From contig OZ024741.1 of the NCBI GenBank assembly GCA_964016885.1, forward strand, positions 415,103,081 through 415,167,080: a stretch of 64,000 bases of DNA. Direction: 5' to 3'. The first letter of the stretch is position 1; each line of letters starts with the position of its first letter. Below the pieces are notes generated by a model. The model was given only the letters and a program-made list of their open reading frames with translations. It did no database searches and was not told the DNA's origin. The DNA comes from Eledone cirrhosa. Its lineage: Eukaryota; Mollusca; Cephalopoda; Octopoda; Eledonidae. The translations under genes and the position numbers were made by a program. Shown one piece after another: positions 48,753 to 61,234 of the stretch.

Positions 48753-49671
48753 CCAGAATTCTCTCACCTCTTTCTGTTCAAACCAGCTGTATCTGACCAG
48801 AATTCTCTCACCTCTTTCTTTTCAAACCAGCTGTATCTGCCCAGAATTCTCTCACCTGTTTCTGTTCAAATCAGCTGCATCTGGTCAGAATTCTCTCACT
48901 TCTTTCTGTTTAAACCAGCTGTATCTGGTCAGAATTCTCTCACTTCTTTCTGTTCAAACCAGCTGTATGTGACCAGAATTCCCTCACCTCTTTCTGTTCA
49001 AACCAGCTGTATCTGCCCAGAATTCCCTCACCTCTTTCTGTTCACAACAGCTGTATCTGCCCAGAATTCCCTCACTTCTTTCTGTTCAAACCAGCTGTAT
49101 CTGCCCAGAATTCTCTCACCTGTTTATGTTCAAACCAGCTGTATCTGGTCAGAATTCTCTCACTTCTTTCTGTTTAAACCAGCTGTATCTGGCCAGAATT
49201 CTCTCAATTTATTTCTGTTCACACCAGCTGTATCTGACCAGAATTCCCTCACCTCTTTCTGTTCAAACCAGCTGTATCTGACCAGAATTCTCTCACTTCT
49301 TTCTGTTCAAACCAGCTGTATCTGCCCAGAATTCCCTCACCTCTTTCTGTTCAAACCAGCCGTATCTGCCCAGAATTCTCTTACCTCTTTCTGTTCAAAC
49401 CAGCTGTATCTGCCCAGAATTCCCTCACCTCTTTCTGTTCAAACCAGCTGTATCTGACCAGAATTCTCTCATCTGTTTCTGTTCAAACCAGCTGTATCTG
49501 GCCAGAATTTTCTCACTTCTTTCTGTTCAAACCAGCTGTGTCTGACCAGAATTCTCTCACTTCTTTCTGTTCAAACCAGCTGTATCTGCCCAGAAATCCC
49601 TCACCTCTTTAGGTTCAAACCAGCTGTATCTGCCCAGAATTCTCTCACCTCATTCTGTTCAAACCAGCTGT

Positions 49672-52600
49672 ATCTGTCCAGAATTCCCTCACCTCTTTCT
49701 GTTCAAACCAGCCGTATCTGCCCAGAATTCCCTCACCTCTTTCTTTTTAAACCAGCTGTATCTGACCACAATTCTCTCACTTCTTTCTGTTCAAACCAGC
49801 TGTATCTGGTCAGAATTCTCTCACTTATTTCCGTTTAAACCAGCTGTATCTCGCCAGATTTCTCTCACTTCTTTTTATTCAAACCAGCTGTATCTGCCCA
49901 GAATTCCTTCTCCTCTTTCTGTTCAAACCAGCTGTATCTGACCAGAATTCCCTCTCCTCTTTCTGTTTAAACCATCTGTATCTGCCCAGAATTCTGTCAC
50001 TTCTTTCTGTTCAAACCAGCTGTATCTGCCCAGAATTCCCTCACCTCTTTCTGTTTAAACCTTCTGTATATGCCCAGAATGTTCTCACCTCTTTCTGTTC
50101 AAAGCAGCTGTATCTGCCCAGAATTCCCTCACTTCTTTCTGTTCAAACCAGCTGTATCTGCCCAGAATTCCCTCACCTCTTTCTGTTCAAACCAGCTGTA
50201 TCTGGCCAGAATTCCCTTACCTCTTTCCGTTCAAATCATCTGTATCTGCCCAGAATTCTCTCACTTCTTTCTGTTCAAACTAGCTGTATCTGACCAGAAT
50301 TCTCTCACTTCATTCTGTTCAAACCAGCTGTATCTGACCAGAATTCTCTCACCTCTTTCTGTTCAAACCAGCTGTATCTGCCCAGAATTCCCTCACTTCT
50401 TTCTGTTCAAACCAGCTGTATCTGCCCAGAAATCCCTCACCTCTTTCTGTTCAAACCAGCTGTATCTGCCCAGAATTCTCTCACCTCATTCTGTTCAAAC
50501 CAGCTGTATCTGCCCAGAATTCCCTCACCTCTTTCTTTTCAAACCAGCTGTATCTGACCAGAATTCTCTCACTTCTTTCTGTTAAAACCAGCTGTATCTG
50601 GCCAGAATTCTCTCACTTCTTTCTGTTCAAACCAGCTGTATCTGACCAGAATTCTCTCACCTCTTTCTGTTCAAACCAGCAGTATCTGCCCAGAATTCTC
50701 TCACCTCTTTCTATTCAAACCAGCTGTATCTGGCCAGAATTCTCTCACTTCTTTCTGTTTAAACCAGCTGTATCTGGCCAGAATTCTCTCACCTCTTTCT
50801 GTTCAAACCAGCCGTATCTGCCCAGAATTCCCTCACCTCATTCTGTTCAAACCATCTGTATCTGACCAGAATTCCCTCTCCTCTTTCTGTTTAAACCATC
50901 TGTATCTGCCCAGAATTCTGTCACTTCTTTCTGTTCAAACCAGCTGTATCTGCCCAGAATTCCCTCACCTCTTTCTGTTTACACCTTCTGTATATGCCCA
51001 GAATTTTCTCACCTCTTTCTGTTCAAAGCAGCTGTATCTGCCCAGAATTCCCTCACTTCTTCCTGTTTAAACCAGCTGTATCTGCCCAGAATTCCCTCAC
51101 CTCTTTCTGTTCAAACCAGCTGTATCTGGCCAGAATTCCCTCACCTCTTTCTGTTCAAATCATCTGTATCTGCCCAGAATTCTCTCACTTCTTTCTGTTC
51201 AAACCAGCGATATCTGCCCAGAATTCCCTCACCTCTTTCTGTTCAAACCAGCTGTATCTGACCAGAATTCTCTCACTTCATTCTGTTCAAACCAGCTGTA
51301 TCTGACCAGAATTCTCTCACCTCTTTCTTTTCAAACCAGCTGTATCTGCCCAGAATTCTCTCACCTGTTTCTGTTCAAATCAGCTGCATCTGGTCAGAAT
51401 TCTCTCACTTCTTTCTGTTTAAACCAGCTGTATCTGGTCAGAATTCTTTCACTTCTTTCTGTTCAAACCAGCTGTATCTGACCAGAATTCCCTCACCTCT
51501 TTCTGTTCAAACCAGCTGTTTCTGCCCAGAATTCCCTCACTTCTTTCTGTTCAAACCAGCTGTATCTGCCCAGACTTCCCTCACCTCTTTCTGTTCACAA
51601 CAGCTGTATCTGCCCAGAATTCCCTCACTTCTTTCTGTTCAAACCAGCTGTATCTGCCCAGAATTCTCTCACCTGTTTATGTTCAAACCAGCTGTATCTG
51701 GTCAGAATTCTCTCACTTCTTTCTGTTTAAACCAGCTGTATCTGGCCAGAATTCTCTCAATTTATTTCTGTTCACACCAGCTGTATCTGACCAGAATTCC
51801 CTCACCTCTTTCTGTTCAAACCAGCTGTATCTGACCAGAATTCTCTCACTTCTTTCTGTTCAAACCAGCTGTATCTGCCCAGAATTCCCTCACCTCTTTC
51901 TGTTCAAACCAGCCGTATCTGCCCAGAATTCTCTTACCTCTTTCTGTTCAAACTAGCTGTATCTGCCCAGAATTCCCTCACCTCTTTCTGTTCAAACCAG
52001 CTGTATCTGACCAGAATTCTCTCACCTGTTTCTGTTCAAACCAGCTTTATCTGGCCAGAATTTTCTCACTTCTTTCTGTTCAAACCAGCTGTGTCTGACC
52101 AGAATTCTCTCACTTCTTTCTGTTCAAACCATCTGTATCTGACCAGAAGTCCCTCTCCTCTTTCTGTTTAAACCATCTGTATCTGCCCAGAATTCTGTCA
52201 CTTCTTTCTGTTCAAACCAGCTGTATCTGACCAGAATTCTCTCACTTCATTCTGTTCAACCCAGCTGTATCTGACCAGAATTCTCTCACCTCTTTCTGTT
52301 CAAACCAGCTGTATCTGCCCAGAATTTCCTCACTTATTTCTGTTCAAACCAGCTGTATCTGCCCAGAAATCCCTCACCTCTTTCTGTTTAAACCAGCTGT
52401 ATCTGGCCAGAATTCCCTCACTTCTTTCTGTTTAAACCTTCTGTATATGCCCACAATTTTCTCACCTCTTTCTGTTCAAACCAGCTGTATCTGACCAGAA
52501 TTCTCTCACCTATTTCTGTTTAAACCAGCCATATCTGCCCAGAATTCCCTCACCTCTTTCTGTTCAAACCAGCTGTATCTGACCAGAATTCTCTCACTTC

Positions 52601-55600
52601 TTTCTTTTCAAACCAGCTGTATCTGCCCAGAATTCTCTCACCTCTTTCTGTTCAAACCAGCTGTGTCTGCCCAGAATTCCCTCACCTCTTTTTGTTCAAA
52701 CCAGCTCTATCTGACCAGCATTCCCTCACCTCTTTCTGTTCAAACCAGCTGTATCTGGCCAGAATTCTCTTACCTCTTTCTGTTCAAACCAGCTGTATCT
52801 GCCCAGAATTCCCTCACTTCTTTCTGTTCAAACCAGCTGTATCTGCCCAGAGTTCCCTCACCTCTTTCTGTTCAAACCAGCTCTATTAGACCAGCATTCC
52901 CTCACCTCTTTCTGTTCAAACCAGCTGTATCTGGCCAGAATTCCCTCACCTCTTTCTGTTTAAACCAGCTGTATCTGGCCAGAATTCTCTCACTTGTTTC
53001 TGTTCAAACCAGCTGTATCTGGTCAGAATTCTCTCACTTATTTCCGTTTAAACCAGCTGTATCTGGCCAGATTTCTCTCACTTCTTTTTATTCAAACCAG
53101 CTGTATATGACCAGAATTCTCTCACTTCTTTCTGTTCAAACCAGCTGTATCTGCCCAGAATTCCTTCTCCTCTTTCTGTTCAAACCAGCTGTATCTGACC
53201 AGAATTCCCTCTCCTCTTTCTGTTTAAACCATCTGTATCTGCCCAGAATTCTGTCACTTCTTTCTGTTCAAACCAGCTGTATCTGCCCAGAATTCCCTCA
53301 CCGCTTTCTGTTCAAACCAGCTGTATCTGCCCAGAATTCCCTCACCTCTTTCTGTTTAAACCTTCTGTATATGCCCAGAATGTTCTCACCTCTTTCTGTT
53401 CAAAGCAGCTGTATCTGCCCAGAATTCCCTCACTTCTTTCTGTTCAAACCAGCTGTATCTGACCAGAATTCCCTCACCTCTTTCTGTTTACACCTTCTGT
53501 ATATGCCCAGAACTTTCTCACCTCTTTCTGTTCAAAGCAGCTGTATCTGCCCAGAATTCCCTCACTTCTTTCTGTTCAAACCAGCTGTATCTGCCCAGAA
53601 TTCCCTCACCTCTTTCTGTTCAAACCAGCTGTATCTGGCCAGAATTCCCTCACCTCTTTCTGTTCAAATCATCTGTATCTGCCCAGAATTCTCTCACCTC
53701 TTTCTGTTCAAACCAGCTGTATCTGACCAGAATTCTCTCACTTCATTCTGTTCAAACCAGCTGTATCTGACCAGAATTCTCTCACCTCTTTCTGTTCAAA
53801 CCAGCTGTATCTGACCAGAATTCTCTCACCTCTTTCTTTTCAAACCAGCTGTATCTGCCCAGAATTCTCTCACCTGTTTCTGTTCAAATCAGCTGCATCT
53901 GGTCAGAATTCTCTCACTTCTTTCTGTTTAAACCAGCTGTATCTGGTCAGAATTCTCTCACTTCTTTCTGTTCAAACCAGCTGTATCTGACCAGAATTCC
54001 CTCACCTCTTTCTGTTCAAACCAGCTGTATCTGCCCAGAATTCCCTCACTCTTTCTGTTCACAACAGCTGTATCTGCCCAGAATTCCCTCACTTCTTTCT
54101 GTTCAAACCAGCTGTATCTGCCCAGAATTCTCTCACCTGTTTATGTTCAAACCAGCTGTATCTGGTCAGAATTCTCTCACTTCTTTCTGTTTAAACCAGC
54201 TGTATCTGGCCAGAATTCTCTCAATTTATTTCTGTTCACACCAGCTGTATCTGACCAGAATTCCCTCACCTCTTTCTGTTCAAACCAGCTGTATCTGACC
54301 AGAATTCCCTCACTTCTTTCTGTTCAAACCAGCTGTATCTGCCCAGAATTCCCTCACCTCTTTCTGTTCAAACCAGCCGTATCTGCCCAGAATTCTCTTA
54401 CCTCTTTCTGTTCAAACCAGCTGTATCTGCCCAGAATTCCCTCACCTCTTTCTGTTGAAACCAGCTGTTTCTGCCCGAATTCCCTCACTTCTTTCTGTTC
54501 AAACCAGCTGTATCTGCCCAGAATTCCCTCACCTCTTTCTGTTCACAACAGCTGTATCTGCCCAGAATTCCCTCACTTCTTTCTGTTCAAACCAGCTGTA
54601 TCTGCCCAGAATTCTCTCACCTGTTTATGTTCAAACCAGCTGTATCTGGTCAGAATTCTCTCACTTCTTTCTGTTTAAACCAGCTGTATCTGGCCAGAAT
54701 TCTCTCAATTTATTTCTGTTCACACCAGCTGTATCTGACCAGAATTCCCTCACCTCTTTCTGTTCAAACCAGCTGTATCTGACCAGAATTCTCTCACTTC
54801 TTTCTGTTCAAACCAGCTGTATCTGCCCAGAATTCCCTCACCTCTTTCTGTTCAAACCAGCCGTATCTGCCCAGAATTCTCTTACCTCTTTCTGTTCAAA
54901 CCAGCTGTATCTGCCCAGAATTCCCTCACCTCTTTCTGTTCAAACCAGCTGTATCTGACCAGAATTCTCTCACCTGTTTCTGTTCAAACCAGCTTTATCT
55001 GGCCAGAATTTTCTCACTTCTTTCTGTTCAAACCAGCTGTGTCTGACCAGAATTCTCTCACTTCTTTCTGTTCAAACCATCTGTATCTGACCAGAATTCC
55101 CTCTCCTCTTTCTGTTTAAACCATCTGTATCTGCCCAGAATTCTGTCACTTCTTTCTGTTCAAACCAGCTGTATCTGACCAGAATTCTCTCACTTCATTC
55201 TGTTCAACCCAGCTGTATCTGACCAGAATTCTCTCACCTCTTTCTGTTCAAACCAGCTGTATCTGCCCAGAATTTCCTCACTTATTTCTGTTCAAACCAG
55301 CTGTATCTGCCCAGAAATCCCTCACCTCTTTCTGTTTAAACCAGCTGTATCTGGCCAGAATTCCCTCACTTCTTTCTGTTTAAACTTTCTGTATATGCCC
55401 ACAATTTTCTCACCTCTTTCTGTTCAAACCAGCTGTATCTGACCAGAATTCTCTCACCTATTTCTGTTCAAACCAGCCATATCTGCCCAGAATTCCCTCA
55501 CCTCTTTCTGTTCAAACCAGCTGTATCTGACCAGAATTCTCTCACTTCTTTCTTTTCAAACCAGCTGTATCTGCCCAGAATTCTCTCACCTCTTTCTGTT

Positions 55601-57770
55601 CAAACCAGCTGTGTCTGCCCAGAATTCCCTCACCTCTTTTTTGTTCAAACCAGCTCTATCTGACCAGCATTCCCTCACCTCTTTCTGTTCAAACCAGCTG
55701 TATCTGGCCAGAATTCTCTTACCTCTTTCTGTTCAAACCAGCTGTATCTGCCCAGAATTCCCTCACTTCTTTCTGTTCAAACCAGCTGTATCTGCCCAGA
55801 GTTCCCTCACATCTTTCTGTTCAAACCAGCTCTATTAGACCAGCATTCCCTCACCTCTTTCTGTTCAAACCAGCTGTATCTGGCCAGAATTCCCTCACCT
55901 CTTTCTGTTTAAACCAGCTGTATCTGGCCAGAATTCTCTCACTTGTTTCTGTTCAAACCAGCTGTATCTGGTCAGAATTCTCTCACTTATTTCCGTTTAA
56001 ACCAGCTGTATCTGGCCAGATTTCTCTCACTTCTTTTTATTCAAACCAGCTATATATGACCAGAATTCTCTCACTTCTTTCTGTTCAAACCAGCTGTATC
56101 TGCCCAGAATTCCTTCTCCTCTTTCTGTTCAAACCAGCTGTATCTGACCAGAATTCCCTCTCCTCTTTCTGTTTAAACCATCTGTATCTGCCCAGAATTC
56201 TGTCACTTCTTTCTGTTCAAACCAGCTGTATCTGCCCAGAATTCCCTCACCGCTTTCTGTTCAAACCAGCTGTATCTGCCCAGAATTCCCTTACCTCTTT
56301 CTGTTTAAACCTTCTGTATATGCCCAGAATGTTCTCACCTCTTTCTGTTCAAAGCAGCTGTATCTGCCCAGAATTCCCTCACTTCTTTCTGTTCAAACCA
56401 GCTGTATCTGCCCAGAATTCCCTCACCTCTTTCTGTTCAAACCAGCTGTATCTGGCCAGAATTCCCTCACCTCTTTCCGTTCAAATCATCTGTATCTGCC
56501 CAGAATTCTCTCACTTCTTTCTGTTCAAACCAGCTGTATCTGACCAGAATTCCCTCACCTCTTTCTGTTTACACCTTCTGTATATGCCCAGAATTTTCTC
56601 ACCTCTTTCTGTTCAAAGCAGCTGTATCTGCCCAGAATTCCCTCACTTCTTTCTGTTCAAACCAGCTGTATCTGCCCAGAATTCCCTCACCTCTTTCTGT
56701 TCAAACCAGCTGTATCTGGCCAGAATTCCCTCACCTCTTTCTGTTCAAATCATCTGTATCTGCCCAGAATTCTCTCACTTCTTTCTGTTCAAACCAGCGA
56801 TATCTGCCCAGAATTCCCTCACCTCTTTCTGTTCAAACCAGCTGTATCTGACCAGAATTCTCTCACTTCATTCTGTTCAAACCAGCTGTATCTGACCAGA
56901 ATTCTCTCACCTCTTTCTGTTCAAACCAGCTGTATCTGACCAGAATTCTCTCACCTCTTTCTTTTCAAACCAGCTGTATCTGCCCAGAATTCTCTCACCT
57001 GTTTCTGTTCAAATCAGCTGCATCTGGTCAGAATTCTCTCACTTCTTTCTGTTTAAACCAGCTGTATCTGGTCAGAATTCTCTCACTTCTTTCTGTTCAA
57101 ACCAGCTGTATGTGACCAGAATTCCCTCACCTCTTTCTGTTCAAACCAGCTGTATCTGCCCAGAATTCCCTCACCTCTTTCTGTTCACAACAGCTGTATC
57201 TGCCCAGAATTCCCTCACTTCTTTCTGTTCAAACCAGCTGTATCTGCCCAGAATTCTCTCACCTGTTTATGTTCAAACCAGCTGTATCTGGTCAGAATTC
57301 TCTCACTTCTTTCTGTTTAAACCAGCTGTATCTGGCCAGAATTCTCTCAATTTATTTCTGTTCACACCAGCTGTATCTGACCAGAATTCCCTCACCTCTT
57401 TCTGTTCAAACCAGCTGTATCTGACCAGAATTCTCTCACTTCTTTCTGTTCAAACCAGCTGTATCTGCCCAGAATTCCCTCACCTCTTTCTGTTCAAACC
57501 AGCCGTATCTGCCCAGAATTCTCTTACCTCTTTCTGTTCAAACCAGCTGTATCTGCCCAGAATTCCCTCACCTCTTTCTGTTCAAACCAGCTGTATCTGA
57601 CCAGAATTCTCTCACCTGTTTCTGTTCAAACCAGCTGTATCTGGCCAGAATTTTCTCACTTCTTTCTGTTCAAACCAGCTGTATCTGCCCAGAAATCCCT
57701 CACCTCTTTAGGTTCAAACCAGCTGTATCTGCCCAGAATTCTCTCACCTCATTCTGTTCAAACCAGCTGT
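49672..57770 (+). repeat. Super-HOR copy E3 (8,099 bp, 184 monomers)
   Basis: E3 holds sub-HORs at 52663 and 55611 (2,948 bp, as in E2) and is the cleanest copy of the super-unit. Equivalent points in E2 and E3 are mostly 8,142 bp apart (GTGTCTGCCC pairs, CTCACTCTTTC at 45903 and 54045, 45-bp monomers at 46080 and 54222). One monomer (CTGTGTCTGACC) is missing near 57680, giving 8,099 rather than 8,143. Private changes include AGAACTTTCTC near 53511, TTAAACTTTCTG near 55382, CACCTCTTTTTTG near 55631 and CACATCTTTC near 55808. Confidence 0.87.
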
Positions 57771-60700
57771 ATCTGTCCAGAATTCCCTCACCTCTTTCTG
57801 TTCAAACCAGCCGTATCTGCCCAGAATTCCCTCACCTCTTTCTGTTGAAACCAGCTGTTTCTGCCCGAATTCCCTCACTTCTTTCTGTTCAAACCAGCTG
57901 TATCTGCCCAGAATTCCCTCACCTCTTTCTGTTCACAACAGCTGTATCTGCCCAGAATTCCCTCACTTCTTTCTGTTCAAACCAGCTGTATCTTCCCAGA
58001 ATTCTCTCACCTGTTTATGTTCAAACCAGCTGTATCTGGTCAGAATTCTCTCACTTCTTTCTGTTTAAACCAGCTGTATCTGGCCAGAATTCTCTCAATT
58101 TATTTCTGTTCACACCAGCTGTATCTGACCAGAATTCCCTCACCTCTTTCTGTTCAAACCAGCTGTATCTGACCAGAATTCTCTCACTTCTTTCTGTTCA
58201 AACCAGCTGTATCTGCCCAGAATTCCCTAACCTCTTTCTGTTCAAACCAGCCGTATCTGCCCAGAATTCTCTTACCTCTTTCTGTTGAAACCAGCTGTAT
58301 CTGCCCAGAATTCCCTCACCTCTTTCTGTTCAAACCAGCTGTATCTGACCAGAATTCTCTCACCTGTTTCTGTTCAAACCAGCTTTATCTGGCCAGAATT
58401 TTCTCACTTCTTTCTGTTCAAACCAGCTGTGTCTGACCAGAATTCTCTCACTTCTTTCTGTTCAAACCATCTGTATCTGACCAGAATTCCCTCTCCTCTT
58501 TCTGTTTAAACCATCTGTATCTGCCCAGAATTCTGTCACTTCTTTCTGTTCAAACCAGCTGTATCTGACCAGAATTCTCTCACTTCATTCTGTTCAACCC
58601 AGCTGTATCTGACCAGAATTCTCTCACCTCTTTCTGTTCAAACCAGCTGTATCTGCCCAGAATTTCCTCACTTATTTCTGTTCAAACCAGCTGTATCTGC
58701 CCAGAAATCCCTCACCTCTTTCTGTTTAAACCAGCTGTATCTGGCCAGAATTCCCTCACTTCTTTCTGTTTAAACCTTCTGTATATGCCCACAATTTTCT
58801 CACCTCTTTCTGTTCAAACCAGCTGTATCTGACCAGAATTCTCTCACCTATTTCTGTTCAAACCAGCCATATCTGCCCAGAATTCCCTCACCTCTTTCTG
58901 TTCAAACCAGCTGTATCTGACCAGAATTCTCTCACTTCTTTCTTTTCAAACCAGCTGTATCTGCCCAGAATTCTCTCACCTCTTTCTGTTCAAACCAGCT
59001 GTGTCTGCCCAGAATTCCCTCACCTCTTTTTTGTTCAAACCAGCTCTCTCTGACCAGCATTCCCTCACCTCTTTCTGTTCAAACCAGCTGTATCTGGCCA
59101 GAATTCTCTTACCTCTTTCTGTTCAAACCAGCTGTATCTGCCCAGAATTCCCTCACTTCTTTCTGTTCAAACCAGCTGTATCTGCCCAGAGTTCCCTCAC
59201 CTCTTTCTGTTCAAACCAGCTCTATTAGACCAGCATTCCCTCACCTCTTTCTCTTCAAACCAGCTGTATCTGGCCAGAATTCCCTCACCTCTTTCTGTTT
59301 AAACCAGCTGTATCTGGCCAGAATTCTCTCACTTGTTTCTGTTCAAACCAGCTGTATCTGGTCAGAATTCTCTCACTTATTTCCGTTTAAACCAGCTGTA
59401 TCTGGCCAGATTTCTCTCACTTCTTTTTATTCAAACCAGCTTTATATGACCAGAATTCTCTCACTTCTTTCTGTTCAAACCAGCTGTATCTGCCCAGAAT
59501 TCCTTCTCCTCTTTCTGTTCAAACCAGCTGTATCTGACCAGAATTCCCTCTCCTCTTTCTGTTTAAACCATCTGTATCTGCCCAGAATTCTGTCACTTCT
59601 TTCTGTTCAAACCAGCTGTATCTGCCCAGAATTCCCTCACCGCTTTCTGTTCAAACCAGCTGTATCTGCCCAGAATTCCCTTACCTCTTTCTGTTTAAAC
59701 CTTCTGTATATGCCCAGAATGTTCTCACCTCTTTCTGTTCAAAGCAGCTGTATCTGCCCAGAATTCCCTCACTTCTTTCTGTTCAAACCAGCTGTATCTG
59801 CCCAGAATTCCCTCACCTCTTTCTGTTCAAACCAGCTGTATCTGGCCAGAATTCCCTCACCTCTTTCCGTTCAAATCATCTGTATCTGCCCAGAATTCTC
59901 TCACTTCTTTCTGTTCAAACCAGCTGTATCTGACCAGAATTCCCTCACCTCTTTCTGTTTACACCTTCTGTATATGCCCAGAATTTTCTCACCTCTTTCT
60001 GTTCAAAGCAGCTGTATCTGCCCAGAATTCCCTCACTTCTTTCTGTTCAAACCAGCTGTATCTGCCCAGAATTCCCTCACCTCTTTCTGTTCAAACCAGC
60101 TGTATCTGGCCAGAATTCCCTCACCTCTTTCTGTTCAAATCATCTGTATCTGCCCAGAATTCTCTCACTTCTTTCTGTTCAAACCAGCGATATCTGCCCA
60201 GAATTCCCTCACCTCTTTCTGTTCAAACCAGCTGTATCTGACCAGAATTCTCTCACTTCATTCTGTTCAAACCAGCTGTATCTGACCAGAATTCTCTCAC
60301 CTCTTTCTGTTCAAACCAGCTGTATCTGACCAGAATTCTCTCACCTCTTTCTTTTCAAACCAGCTGTATCTGCCCAGAATTCTCTCACCTGTTTCTGTTC
60401 AAATCAGCTGCATCTGGTCAGAATTCTCTCACTTCTTTCTGTTTAAACCAGCTGTATCTGGTCAGAATTCTCTCACTTCTTTCTGTTCAAACCAGCTGTA
60501 TGTGACCAGAATTCCCTCACCTCTTTCTGTTCAAACCAGCTGTATCTGCCCAGAATTCCCTCACCTCTTTCTGTTCACAACAGCTGTATCTGCCCAGAAT
60601 TCCCTCACTTCTTTCTGTTCAAACCAGCTGTATCTGCCCAGAATTCTCTCACCTGTTTATGTTCAAACCAGCTGTATCTGGTCAGAATTCTCTCACTTCT

Positions 60701-61234
60701 TTCTGTTTAAACCAGCTGTATCTGGCCAGAATTCTCTCAATTTATTTCTGTTCACACCAGCTGTATCTGACCAGAATTCCCTCACCTCTTTCTGTTCAAA
60801 CCAGCTGTATCTGACCAGAATTCTCTCACTTCTTTCTGTTCAAACCAGCTGTATCTGCCCAGAATTCCCTCACCTCTTTCTGTTCAAACCAGCCGTATCT
60901 GCCCAGAATTCTCTTACCTCTTTCTGTTCAAACCAGCTGTATCTGCCCAGAATTCCCTCACCTCTTTCTGTTCAAACCAGCTGTATCTGACCAGAATTCT
61001 CTCACCTGTTTCTGTTCAAACCAGCTGTATCTGGCCAGAATTTTCTCACTTCTTTCTGTTCAAACCAGCTGTGTCTGACCAGAATTCTCTCACTTCTTTC
61101 TGTTCAAACCAGCTGTATCTGCCCAGAAATCCCTCACCTCTTTAGGTTCAAACCAGCTGTATCTGCCCAGAATTCTCTCACCTCATTCTGTTCAAACCAG
61201 CTGTATCTGTCCAGAATTCCCTCACCTCTTTCTG
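54455..61234 (+). repeat. 3,390-bp tandem duplication across E3 and E4
   Basis: CTGTTGAAACCAGCTGTTTC followed by the shortened CTGCCCGAATTCC is at 54455 and 57845, 3,390 bp apart (77 monomers + 2). The same offset holds for GTGTCTGCCC (55611 and 59001), GTATGTGACC (57112 and 60502), the six-T CCTCTTTTTTG variant (near 55634 and 59024) and 45-bp monomers (57348 and 60738). The left copy ends near 57840, where CAGCCGTATCTG-GCCCAGAATTCCC jumps back to TTGAAACC. The right copy carries private changes: CTCTCTCTGACC near 59043 and CTTTATATGACC near 59440. Confidence 0.88.
57771..61204 (+). repeat. Super-HOR segment E4, 78 monomers (3,434 bp)
   Basis: E4 is the segment between CTGTCCAG markers created by the 3,390-bp duplication. 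It contains only one GTGTCTGCCC-led sub-HOR (59001) rather than two. One monomer near 57995 reads TCTTCCCAG in place of TCTGCCCAG, and 58285 has CTGTTGAAACC where the sister copies have CTGTTCAAACC. Confidence 0.85.

Larger units (their letters stand above)
38626..49671 (+). repeat. Super-HOR copy E2 (11,046 bp, 251 monomers)
   Basis: E2 holds sub-HORs at 44521 and 47469 (2,948 bp, 67 monomers), with three more monomers than E1 near 45310-45440 (a second TATATGCCCAG marker). It is enlarged by a 793-bp tandem duplication (40611-42196), a 2,024-bp tandem duplication (about 41088-45135) and a small repeated stretch near 39310-39560 that adds two monomers relative to E3. The single-copy variant CTCTTTAGGTTC first appears just before it, near 38561. 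Confidence 0.87.
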
